From NCBI GenBank assembly GCA_963731035.1, contig CAVSUY010000018.1, positions 62,001-126,000 on the forward strand: a stretch of DNA of 64,000 bases. The letters are read 5' to 3'. Below, piece by piece: positions 26,293 to 35,153 of this stretch (positions within the stretch are counted from its first letter, which is position 1; each line of letters opens with the position of its first letter). A program made the translations under genes and the position numbers. Under the pieces are notes generated by a model. That model made no database searches and was not told the origin of the DNA. It saw only the letters and a list, made by a program, of their open reading frames with translations. Source of the stretch: JAANXG01 sp963731035 (lineage in GTDB: Bacteria > Pseudomonadota > Gammaproteobacteria > Arenicellales > JAANXG01).

Positions 26293-27842
26293 GGGTCGAA
26301 CGTCGCGCTGTGTAGTCGTGCGGTTGGCGGCCGGCCATCTCGGGAGAAACGTATCGGGCCTTCAATGAATTGAAGGAAAACTGGTGTGCAAACAGGTAAT
26401 ACCACTCAAAGACGGCCGGCCTGTTGTTCAGAAAGCTGAACATGCGGCGCAAGCGCGTGTATCTGACCTGCCGTTTGCGTGGGGACGACAACCTGGTGAG
26501 TATGAACCACCGACAGGAATTACGAAATCTCCAGTACCGATCGACGACAGGGTCGACCTGGCGAGCCCGTTGCTCCATGAAGGCACGATACGCCGGTCCG
26601 ATGGCGCTTCGTTGAACCGCCGGCCCATCAAGCCGCACTTGGGAGCTCGCCATCTTCCTCATACCGAATGCCCGCCTGTCCACGCCGGCTTCTTCAATGA
26701 TCCGTCGCGCAATCGGGCGGTCGTAATTGTTGCCGACGGACCACGGTTTCATTTCCGTAGAGCAGTTGATCCGGAGAATTTCACGGTTGTGGATGAAGCC
26801 TATGCGGCTTGGAAGAAAGACCAGAAACCCCACTCTCAACCTGAACTCGAGCAGGCCATAGCTGCTGACATATCGAAGCCACGATATGCAGCCGTCGTCA
26901 ATGTAGCCAGCGCTTCCCTTGCTCCATATCATGCCGCCACTGCTTCCGCTCACGAGTATCCTGCCGGCGAGAATCTGCTCGAATGCCGAATAAGTGGGAT
27001 ACATGGAATGAGGCACAATGCAGAATTCACTCAAGTCCGCCGTATCAAGGAATGCGCGTTTGTCTGCCGTGAAACAGCGCATATTCAGGGCATCGGCGAT
27101 GTGCTCTCCGCTGTCCGACTCATCCTCCCTCGCCTCAGAGGACGTGAACGTAATCGCCTCCGTACAACCCGCCCGAGCCGCCAGAGCCGCGCAGGCATTC
27201 GCGTCGTAGCCCCCGCTGCAACTGGCGAGCGGCTTGTAAGGGAAGCACCGGGAGCTTGAGGCTCCATTATCCAGCACCTGATGTACTGAGCTCGCCAGCA
27301 GCCGATAATAGGACTCATAGTCCGAGAACGACGCGCATGCCGGGTGACGGGAAAAGGAGACATACAGATTCCGATCTACCGTCATGACATGTCCGAAGTG
27401 CAATCGAAGCCTGTTTTCCGAGGCGGTTCGCAGGCTGCCGTGAGCGTTGTAGCACCTTCCTGGCGAGGCGGATGAAATCATCGTGGTAGAACGGATAGGA
27501 AGGATCGGGTGCTTCTCCGGCCAACACCTGGGCGAAAACCGGCGAATTGGATACGAACAGGCGATCCCCGACGGCAACGCTGTGCAGCGGATAGAGGTTG
27601 TCCGTGCTGGTCCAGAATCTGACGTCAGCGTCATCGCTTTGACCTCCGGTGCCGCAAGCCACCGTTGCCTCGAGCGCTGCCGCGAATTCCCCCGGCCCGT
27701 TCCACACACCCTCGAAGAACCCGTCCTCGCGGATCTCGACCTGCTCGCCATGATAGACCGTTACATTGCCGCGCCCCTTCTCGAGCACCGCGCCCCAGGC
27801 GAGCCGGGGAAGGGTCGCGCGGCAGACGAAGAGGAATCTCAC
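26279..27842 (-). CDS. Asparagine-synthetase-like protein, copy 2 (one frameshift)
   Basis: Paralogue of the next gene along its whole length (about 520 residues). Both begin with nearly the same sequence (ATLPRLAWGAVLEKGRG). The PP-loop is intact here (CSGGYDANACAALAARAGC), while the later motif is altered (LVSGSSGGMIW for LVSGHGGDTVW). Reading is broken near 27454: dropping one base from AAGGTGCTAC restores ARKGYNAHGSLRTA, aligned with ARRGYSVDGKLRTA of copy 1. This may be an assembly error or a real lesion. The start is GTG 27842. Non-catalytic and catalytic partners in a heteromer are possible, as the two copies have complementary motif losses. Confidence 0.65.
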
Positions 27843-27925
27843 GATAGCGGGAGGTACGGCTGGCGCCTGCGCCGTGCGGCGACCCCACGTCAGGCTGCTT
27901 CGAAAGATCGCAGGACGGTGAAGCT

Positions 27926-30643
27926 TCAAAGCTTTCTGGCCTCGTCCAGGCAAGCCCGCACCTGCTGCCCCACCATCATGGGGCCGGGCGCTGCCGCACC
28001 ACCTGGCCGGCTTGTCAGGTCGTACACACGCAGGCGGCCGCGTACAAAGTCGCCCCAGTTGATCCGGCTGCTCCATTTCAGGCGCCTCGCCATGATCAGG
28101 TTCACGTCCCCATCGCAGGGCCGGGGCCGGTACGCCCACATCAACTTCCGTAGCCGGGCGTCGATCCGTTCGTTGTAGCGAGAAATCTCGCTGCTCATCG
28201 CGGCCCCGCGGGCGGCGCGGGCGCCCAAGTACTCGAGCCGCTGCCTGGGTTTCAGCGCCTGAAGCTGCTGAAGGTGGAACCTGAGACGACTGAAAATGAA
28301 TATCGCGCGTCGGCGGATTCTCCGACCCTTGCGGCGGCCCCCTCGTTTGCGGTCGACGTTGTGCCGAACCTCGTCGGTCGGGACCTCGGTATTGATCAGG
28401 ATCAGCGTCCGCACCGCTTCCCCCTGCTCCCGGAGCTGCTGAGCCATTTCATAAGCCACAATGCCGCCGATACACCCACCGCCGAGGTAATACGGCCCCT
28501 CGGGCTGCACGGTGCGTATGGCGTCGATAAAACGGGCGGCCAACCACTCCACCTCCGGGTACTCGTCGGCCTCGTCTCCGCTGTGCTCCACTAGGCCGTA
28601 GAACGGCTGGTCCTCCCCCAGGTGCTTCGCCAGCCCGCTGTATGTCGATCCCACGACGTCGTCGTCACCCCTTCCTCCCGGCACGAAGAAGAATGGGGTG
28701 TGCGTTCCTCCGGTTTGCATAGGCACCAGTGGCGAGCCGTCGGCGGTGGTCGTCGCCCCGGGTTGAAAATCCGCGCGTCCCGGGTCTTCCGAGCGCTCCG
28801 AGTCCCCGCAACGCTCGTCAAGCATCGACGCCACCGCACGCACCGTCGGTCGTGCGGAAAATTCCGCCAGCGGTATATCGACTCCGAATCGTTCCTCGAC
28901 CGCCTCCAGAAACTGGGCAGTGAGCAGCGACTCGCCGCCGAGCTCAAAAAAGCTGTCCTCGGCTCCGACCTCGTCGACGTTCAGCACTTCGGCGACCAGC
29001 GCCGCCAGTGTTTGCTCGGTTTCCGTAGCCGGCGCCACGAAATCCTGGCCGGGCTCGTGAACTCCGGGGTCGGTATCGCGGAGTCGGGCGCGGTCGATCT
29101 TGCCCGTCGGGGTGAGCGGGAGCGTCTCCTTGATCACGATGCGGGCTGGAATCATGTATTCCGGCAATCTCGCCGCCAGGAGCTTCGACAGATCCGCTGC
29201 GCTGCCCCCGGACTGCGGCATGAATGCAACGTACGCTATTAGTCTCGCTCCGTCGGGGTGCGCCTCCTCGGCCGACGGCACGACAACCGCATTCCGTATC
29301 TCCTCGCTACCGTTCAGGACCGATTCGATCTCCGCGAGGTCCACCGAGTGGCCCCGGACTTTGACTCGGGATCCCGACCTTCCGAGGTACTGCATATTTC
29401 CGGCTTCATCCATGGATCCCAGGTCGCCGGTCCGATAGCCACGCACGCCCGTTTCATCATCAAAGAACTTGGCTTCGTTGAACTCCGGTCGGTTCCAGTA
29501 TCCGGTGCTCACATACGGGCTGAGAACGACGATCTCTCCCACCTCGTCCCCGTCCGCCGGAGATCCGTCCTCCCGCATGATGCGAACCTCGATGCCTTCC
29601 GAAGGACGCCCCACCGGAATCCGGCCGGACTCGTAATCGCCGTCCAAGCGAATCCGGTACTGACTGATGACGCTCGCCTCGGTGGCCGCGAAGTGATTGA
29701 AACACCCACAAGACGGAGGGAGGTGCAGCCTCGCCATTTCGACGTCGCTCGCGTAGACGGGCTCTCCGCCAAGGTCCACCGCTCGTATGTGCTCGAAGAC
29801 GAATCCGTCGGGGGCACCCTTCATGAGGTACCGAAAAAGAGTTGGCACCGTGTGCAGGACAGAAATACGTTCGTCGTCGAGCCACTCTCGAAGGCCCATC
29901 GCCCCGCGCTTCTTGACATCAAAGAGATGGACGCTGGCACCGTTCAGGAGCCCCGAAAAGACATCCATGTGGGAGGCGCTGAAGCTCAGGGAATAGAGCA
30001 TCGACAGCCGTTCCTTGCGATTGATGCCCAGTGTTTTCCCGTAGGAGTGAACAAAATGCAGCAGATTGCGATGAGACTGGCATACGCCCTTCGGTTGTCC
30101 CGTCGAGCCAGACGTGTAGATGATGTACGCCGTGGAGCCCCCCGGCACTACCGGCGCTGCGATGCTGGCGGACGACTCGACGGCGGCATCACCGACGTCC
30201 ACAACCTGCGCCAGCACTCCCGCCAGCCGCCCTGCGGCCTTGCGATGCCTCTCGTCCGTGAGAATGAACGACGGCTTGCAATCGTTCACGATCCATTGAA
30301 GCCGGGCTTCCGGATCGTTGATATCCAGCGGAACGAAGCAGCAACCCGCCCGCAGAGCTCCGATCGTCGCCGCAATCGCCGTTCTGCCCTGGTCGAGCAA
30401 CAGTGCCACATTTCCCGTCCGCCGGGCGCTACGCCGCAGCAACAGGCGGGCGATACGTCCGCTCAGGTCGTCCAGCTCGGCGTATGTGTACCTGCCGTCC
30501 CGGTCCGCGAGGGCGAGCCGGTTCCGGTGCCTCGGGAATGCATCGTCCAACGCCTCACCGACGGACTGTTGTCCGGCTCCGGGGGCGTCAGACCATTTGC
30601 GCAACAAACGCAGGCCGCTCATTGGTTTTTTTCCATGCCCCAT
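27926..30643 (-). CDS. NRPS-like adenylation-carrier-thioesterase protein
   Basis: A 905-residue A-T-TE protein without a condensation domain. The adenylation domain has YIIYTSGSTGQPKGV (173-187), YRTGDL near 403-408 and the acid-binding Lys515 (TPTGKID). The position matching Asp235 of GrsA, which holds the amino group, is Ser222 (LSFSASHMD), so the substrate may not be an ordinary alpha-amino acid. The carrier site is Ser572 (ELGGES). The thioesterase has GGGCIGG with Cys724 in place of the usual Ser nucleophile. It overlaps the PLP-enzyme gene by 56 bases; ATG 30622 is an alternative start with less overlap. Confidence 0.85.
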   Translation of the reverse strand: MGHGKKPMSGLRLLRKWSDAPGAGQQSVGEALDDAFPRHRNRLALADRDGRYTYAELDDLSGRIARLLLRRSARRTGNVALLLDQGRTAIAATIGALRAGCCFVPLDINDPEARLQWIVNDCKPSFILTDERHRKAAGRLAGVLAQVVDVGDAAVESSASIAAPVVPGGSTAYIIYTSGSTGQPKGVCQSHRNLLHFVHSYGKTLGINRKERLSMLYSLSFSASHMDVFSGLLNGASVHLFDVKKRGAMGLREWLDDERISVLHTVPTLFRYLMKGAPDGFVFEHIRAVDLGGEPVYASDVEMARLHLPPSCGCFNHFAATEASVISQYRIRLDGDYESGRIPVGRPSEGIEVRIMREDGSPADGDEVGEIVVLSPYVSTGYWNRPEFNEAKFFDDETGVRGYRTGDLGSMDEAGNMQYLGRSGSRVKVRGHSVDLAEIESVLNGSEEIRNAVVVPSAEEAHPDGARLIAYVAFMPQSGGSAADLSKLLAARLPEYMIPARIVIKETLPLTPTGKIDRARLRDTDPGVHEPGQDFVAPATETEQTLAALVAEVLNVDEVGAEDSFFELGGESLLTAQFLEAVEERFGVDIPLAEFSARPTVRAVASMLDERCGDSERSEDPGRADFQPGATTTADGSPLVPMQTGGTHTPFFFVPGGRGDDDVVGSTYSGLAKHLGEDQPFYGLVEHSGDEADEYPEVEWLAARFIDAIRTVQPEGPYYLGGGCIGGIVAYEMAQQLREQGEAVRTLILINTEVPTDEVRHNVDRKRGGRRKGRRIRRRAIFIFSRLRFHLQQLQALKPRQRLEYLGARAARGAAMSSEISRYNERIDARLRKLMWAYRPRPCDGDVNLIMARRLKWSSRINWGDFVRGRLRVYDLTSRPGGAAAPGPMMVGQQVRACLDEARKL

Positions 30644-31799
30644 CTACTTTTTCGAGAAATGTCGCCGGAGACAGTGGCGCCGGAGCGCGGTCGCTGCCGG
30701 TCAGGTTGACCAGGATCGATTCATCCGCGCCGACCGACCCGGAGCCTGCCAGCCGAATCAACCCGGCGATGGCCGCCGACGCGGAAAAGCACGCGTCGAT
30801 ACCTTCGTCCTCTCGCAGCCACCCCCGCGCCCGCCGGATTTCGTCCTCGGAAACAGAAGCTATAGTGCCTCCGGTCTCCTTCACGATGCGCCTGACATGA
30901 GGATACACACGTTGGGGATTGCCCCTGAGAATAGCCGCGGCAATACCGGAGGGCTTGTGCACGATGTGCCGCTCGCTGATCCGCTCCGCACCCTCGGCCC
31001 AGGCGGCGGCCATCGGCGAGCAGGACACCTGCTGTATACAGAGCAGTCTCGGCACCCGGCGTATGCGGTCGAGCGCCAGCAGTTCCCTGGCCCCGCCGTA
31101 AGTGCCGTAGACACCCATGGCGCTCGACACCGCCTGCACGTAGCAGTCGATCGACCGGGGCACCTGCTCAGTCGCCTCGAGGAACGCCAGCTTGAGCCCC
31201 TCTCTACGACCCGGGTTGAAGAACCCGCGCTCGCTGGTCAAGCCGTGATCGCGCGCGTGGTCGCCGGCGACCTCGAAGGCCTCTACGAAACTCGCGCCCT
31301 GGAGAACGTACTGCTCGACCTGCGCCCTGTCGCTGAAATTCACGCGGTGGTGAAAATCCGACGCCGTCAACAACGTCATTCGAAGACCAGGGATATTCTC
31401 GATGAGCTGCGCGTAAGCGGTGGAGCTGTTGCCGGTCGAGGAAGTACAGAAATGCCTGACGCCGCTCTCATACAAATACGGGAGACCTACCGCGGCCATT
31501 CGATACTTCGTGGTGCCGGTGGGAAGGACGGTTTCGTTCTTCAGGAAAAGATGAGGCAGGCTCAATCTGCGGCCTAAATTCCTGGCGTGCACGGTGGGCG
31601 TGTATTGCGCATCGCGCGGCAACAGGCTCATGTCGCGCACAGGGAGGAGATCGAAGAAGCGCACGAACGGATTGTCCGACTTGCGCAACCTGGCGGTGTT
31701 CAGCTCGTACTGTGGATTGGTCATCGACCCGCATTGGCGGCACAACGGACTGTACATATCCCGCTGGACGACCCCGCAATTCACGCAAACCAACGTCAT
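30588..31799 (-). CDS. Threonine-synthase-like PLP enzyme with zinc ribbon
   Basis: A 403-residue fold-type II PLP enzyme. An N-terminal zinc ribbon has Cys5, Cys8, Cys20 and Cys23 (CVNC, CRQC). The cofactor Lys is probably Lys98 in NETVLPTGTTKYRMA, and the phosphate loop is SSTGNSST. The arrangement is that of threonine synthase and its relative cysteate synthase, but the sequence is clearly diverged from housekeeping ThrC. In this operon it more likely makes a special amino acid by beta- or gamma-replacement. It overlaps the oxidase gene by 4 bases (ATGA) and the A-T-TE gene. Confidence 0.8.
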   Translation of the reverse strand: MTLVCVNCGVVQRDMYSPLCRQCGSMTNPQYELNTARLRKSDNPFVRFFDLLPVRDMSLLPRDAQYTPTVHARNLGRRLSLPHLFLKNETVLPTGTTKYRMAAVGLPYLYESGVRHFCTSSTGNSSTAYAQLIENIPGLRMTLLTASDFHHRVNFSDRAQVEQYVLQGASFVEAFEVAGDHARDHGLTSERGFFNPGRREGLKLAFLEATEQVPRSIDCYVQAVSSAMGVYGTYGGARELLALDRIRRVPRLLCIQQVSCSPMAAAWAEGAERISERHIVHKPSGIAAAILRGNPQRVYPHVRRIVKETGGTIASVSEDEIRRARGWLREDEGIDACFSASAAIAGLIRLAGSGSVGADESILVNLTGSDRAPAPLSPATFLEKVDGAWKKTNERPAFVAQMV

Positions 31800-32954
31800 G
31801 GAAACGCCGCGCCGACGCCAGCGGCGCTCTCAAGCGCGGCGACACCCTGCGCCGCGAAACGACCCGGGCTCAAAAATGACTGGTCTTCCTGCTGCTCTTG
31901 CTTCATGACCATGGCCGCGACCGTGCGGCCGAGTCCGCTGCTCAGCAGCAACCCCTTGACCCCGCCGCCCAGCACCACGTGCGCATTCTGGCAGCCCGGA
32001 ACCGGGCCTACCATCGGTAGCCCGTCCGGCGCAACGGGTCTGACCCCCACCGTCTGGTGGAGCACCCTCGACTGGCTCAACCCGGGTACCATTTTGGAGA
32101 TCCCGGCCATAATGGCACGCCTGCCCTCTTCTCCCGGGACCTCAGCCGGCCGGGCGTTCCGCTCGCGTGCCGCCCAACCACAACAAGTCGCGGTCATGGT
32201 GATAGATGCCATATTGCCGCCACGTGATGTCGTGCGTCGGGCCGTGCACCCCGGCCCGCACCAGCAACATCTCACCGGGAACGGCGCGGACCGGCAGTGG
32301 GCTGCTGGAGATCGAGTCGACAAGCTCCATCCAGGGCCCCGTCGCGAACACCACCTCATCCACTGGCAATCGCCGCGAGCCCATCCGGACGGCCGACACC
32401 CGGCCTCGATGGTGGTCGACCTCCGTGACGTCTCCCGATATACCTACCGCACCCATCCGGTATGCGGCTGCCAGAACCGCGTGCCGGTATCGCTGGCTGT
32501 TCACTGCCGCGTTCCCGGTGACCAGCAGTCCGCCCAGAGCATCCGGCCCGATCCGCGGTTCCCGGCGCCTAAGCTCCCCGGTGTCCAGCCACTGTGCATC
32601 AAAACCCTCGGCATTGGAGTAGAGCGAACGGGTGACGAGGAGCTTCTCGATCTCGTTCTCAGAAAAGGCGAGCACGATCCGCGATGCGAGGCGCCCCTTG
32701 AAATCCATTCCCGACAGCTCTGCGATCCGCGGCCACTCCGCGAGATGGGCGAGATAGCACTGCATTGCAAACGACGACATCCGACCGGGGATCCCGGGAC
32801 CGTGCAACGGGTTCAGCCCGCCTGGATTGTGATCAGACGCTCGGTCCCGGCGCGGGTAGGAATCGACTATGCTCACATCGACTCCCTCCGCAGCAAGGAA
32901 ATAGCCAGCGAAAGCCCCGGATATACCGCCACCCACGATTATTGCTTTGGTCAC
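31796..32954 (-). CDS. FAD-dependent amino-acid/amine oxidase (one frameshift)
   Basis: DAO-family flavoprotein of about 385 residues, similar to glycine oxidase/ThiO. The dinucleotide motif is IIVGGGISGAFAGYFLA at the N-terminus, and the end has VRPVAPDGLPMVGPVPG...LLLSSGLGRTVA. The frame breaks near 32150: after LLWLGGTRAERPAG it hits a stop, while one frame over continues NARPAEVPGEEGRRA. Removing one G in GCGGAACGCC restores the gene. It is the first gene of the operon, about 60 bases after a promoter with TTGACA-17-AATAAG. It may oxidise an amino acid or a carrier-released product; the substrate is not known. Confidence 0.75.
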
Positions 32955-33019
32955 GCCCCGCTACCCCACCTGTAGCACTCCGCCGGCGGCCGATCCGGCC
33001 GAAATTTGACACCCCCGCC

Positions 33020-33102
33020 CTTATTCCACGCCGGACATCCATTGTCAACTCTGGCCCGCGTGTAACCGCGCTATTGACCCCAGACTGCGGGGGCACCACC
33101 AT
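33020..33102 (-). promoter_or_regulatory. Promoter with shared upstream boxes, oxidase operon
   Basis: Minus strand: TTGACA (33043-33048), 17 bases, AATAAG (33020-33025). Upstream lie GGTCAATAG (33071-33079) and ATGGTGGTGCCC (33091-33102). The same four blocks with identical spacings occur ahead of the sulfotransferase gene at 36363-36445, so both units are probably controlled by one activator. Confidence 0.8.
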
Positions 33103-33134
33103 TGACGTCTCACGGGCTCGAGCACACGGGCTTT

Positions 33135-33164
33135 TTGCCGACGGATTTGCCGCGCAGATATAAA
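33135..33164 (+). promoter_or_regulatory. Promoter of the glycosyltransferase gene
   Basis: TTGCCG (33135-33140), 18 bases, TATAAA (33159-33164), about 44 bases before the GTG at 33208. It reads away from the oxidase promoter; the two share the intergenic region that contains the conserved boxes. Confidence 0.5.
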
Positions 33165-33207
33165 ACAAACCGTTCGACCGGTATCCCTGACGCACTGGAA
33201 TACTCAG

Positions 33208-34332
33208 GTGAAGATCACGTTCTTGTTTAAACCCGGCCGGGCCGCGCGGCTCGAACGCGCTCGCCGCGGAGACTTGCCGACGGAGTTTTTCTATGGCGGA
33301 CTCGAGCTCGCCGCCCGCGGGCACGACGTGCGCCTGCTCGATGTAAGCTACGAGCACCCGCCGACCATGGCGCATCGAGTGCTCAATCTCATGTTCCGGT
33401 GGCAGCTCCTGCCTTCGCGTGTGTACGGTGGACTGCTCCTGAACGTCGCCGCTATGCGCCGTGACCTCAACGAGTGCGACGTACTGGTGGGGACGGCGCC
33501 CGGCATCGCTTTCTCCCTTGCACTGCTTCGAGTCCTTGGACTCATCAAGCCTCCCATTGTCGGTATTCAACTCGGCCTGCTCGAGCACGCGCACGCGCTG
33601 CCGCGCAGGATCGCCAACGGGATTCTACTGAGAACCATGGACAGCGTCTTGTTCGGGGCGGCGGAACGCGCGCAAATGCAGGAGACCTATCGCCTCGCGA
33701 CAGAGCAACCCCACGTCGTCCAATTCGGCGTTGACGGGCGCTTCTGGCATCCCGGCCGGGAATCGAGCGAGGACTATGTGCTGTCGGTGGGCAACGACGG
33801 CCGCCGCGACTACGAGCTGCTGGTGCGGGCCGCCGCCAGGGTTCCCCGCCGCTTCATCCTGGTGACGCAGACCCGACTCACCGGCCCGATGCCCGACAAT
33901 GTCGAGGTGCGCCGCGGCAGCTGGCACGAGGAAACCTTGTCCGATGCGGAGTTGCGGGAGTTGTACCGCAATGCGCTGTGCGTGGTCATTCCATTGAAGG
34001 AATCGATGCAGCCCTCGGGTCAGAGCGTCTGCCTCCAGGCGATGGCCTGCGGACGGCCGGTGATCCTCACCCGGACCGCGGGCCTGTGGTCGAAAAGCAT
34101 GATCCGGGACGACCAGAACGTACTCATGGTTGCACCCGGAGACGAAACCGGACTCGTCGAAGCAATCAACGCGCTAAGCGACGACCGAAAACGACGAGAG
34201 CGATTGGGGCACGAGGGAAGAATCACCGTGGAGAGGAAAGCGGATATTGAATTCTTCGCAGAACAGCTGGAGGGTGTCATGATGAACCTCGTACCACCGG
34301 TTGGTTCGTCTGAAAGTCGCCAATTGAGTTGA
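33208..34332 (+). CDS. Glycosyltransferase, GT4-like (GT-B fold)
   Basis: A 374-residue protein with the GT-B signature in its second half: a YVLSVGNDGRRDYELLVRAA start of domain 2 and PLKESMQPSGQSVCLQAMACGRPVI, the E-x7-E-like nucleotide-sugar loop. The N-terminal half is an acceptor domain. There is no signal peptide. It probably transfers a sugar to a small molecule or lipid carrier. Six bases separate it from the FkbM methyltransferase gene, so the two form an operon divergent to the oxidase/A-T-TE operon. The start is GTG 33208. Confidence 0.8.
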   Translation: MKITFLFKPGRAARLERARRGDLPTEFFYGGLELAARGHDVRLLDVSYEHPPTMAHRVLNLMFRWQLLPSRVYGGLLLNVAAMRRDLNECDVLVGTAPGIAFSLALLRVLGLIKPPIVGIQLGLLEHAHALPRRIANGILLRTMDSVLFGAAERAQMQETYRLATEQPHVVQFGVDGRFWHPGRESSEDYVLSVGNDGRRDYELLVRAAARVPRRFILVTQTRLTGPMPDNVEVRRGSWHEETLSDAELRELYRNALCVVIPLKESMQPSGQSVCLQAMACGRPVILTRTAGLWSKSMIRDDQNVLMVAPGDETGLVEAINALSDDRKRRERLGHEGRITVERKADIEFFAEQLEGVMMNLVPPVGSSESRQLS

Positions 34333-34338
34333 TGCAGC

Positions 34339-35115
34339 ATGCTCATACCTTTTGAGGAAATTGCAAGGGACTATGATCCGGATATCCGAGGCATCGTGCA
34401 CGTCGGGGCCCATTTGGGTGAGGAAGCGCAAAGCTACGACAAAGCCGGCGTCGAGAGCGTGATCTGGATCGAGGGAAACCAGGAGCTCACCGTCGACCTT
34501 CTCGAAAGACTCAAACGGTATCCGGGGCACAAAGTCATCACTGCTATCGTGGGGGATGTCGATGGTCAGGATATGGACTTCCGCGTGACTTCAAACCGAA
34601 TGTCGTCGTCTCTCCTACCCCTGGCCAAGCACAAGAAATATCACCCGAACGTTCAGGTTGAAACGGTCAAAACTGTTACAACGAGACGAATTGACAATCT
34701 GATCTCGCTGAAAGAGATCCTCGATGGTAACTACACGTTCGTGAACCTGGACCTGCAGGGTGCCGAACTGATGGCATTGAAAGGCATGGGTGAACTGCTG
34801 GACGAAATGAAATGGGTGTATGTCGAGGTCAATCTAACAGACATCTACCGCGGCTGTCCGTTGTTGTCCGACGTGGATACGTATATGCTCGACAAAGGCT
34901 TCGTCCGCAGGAAAACCAGAATCACGAAGTACATGTGGGGTGACGCGTTGTATCAACGACGGACGCCCCGAATACTCGACAGGATTTCGATGAGGACATC
35001 CGCATGCCTTTACCGGCTATTCAGATGGCGCAAGGCCGCCTTCGAGCCGGTCAACAAAGCAATCGTGAGGTGTCTGGTTATTGCCAAGCATACCGTGATT
35101 CGGTTGCTGAAATAG
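34339..35115 (+). CDS. FkbM-family methyltransferase
   Basis: SAM-dependent O-methyltransferase of the FkbM family (258 residues). The SAM-binding start is GIVHVGAHLGEEAQSY (usual form DVGANxG), followed by VIWIEGN and NLDLQGAELMALKGM, a family hallmark. FkbM enzymes methylate sugar or polyketide hydroxyls. The last ~50 residues are basic and may bind membrane or acceptor. It is the second gene of a two-gene unit with the glycosyltransferase, so a glycosyl acceptor is a reasonable guess. Confidence 0.88.
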   Translation: MLIPFEEIARDYDPDIRGIVHVGAHLGEEAQSYDKAGVESVIWIEGNQELTVDLLERLKRYPGHKVITAIVGDVDGQDMDFRVTSNRMSSSLLPLAKHKKYHPNVQVETVKTVTTRRIDNLISLKEILDGNYTFVNLDLQGAELMALKGMGELLDEMKWVYVEVNLTDIYRGCPLLSDVDTYMLDKGFVRRKTRITKYMWGDALYQRRTPRILDRISMRTSACLYRLFRWRKAAFEPVNKAIVRCLVIAKHTVIRLLK

Positions 35116-35153
35116 GCCCGAGGACCGGCACCCTGATACGGCCTCCGGCCTGA

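Noticed and set aside
24745..27842. Lasso-peptide cluster (Asn-synthetase-like cyclase)
   Set aside because: No B1/B2 leader peptidase, ABC transporter or precursor peptide is seen nearby, and there are two paralogues next to an A-T-TE gene.
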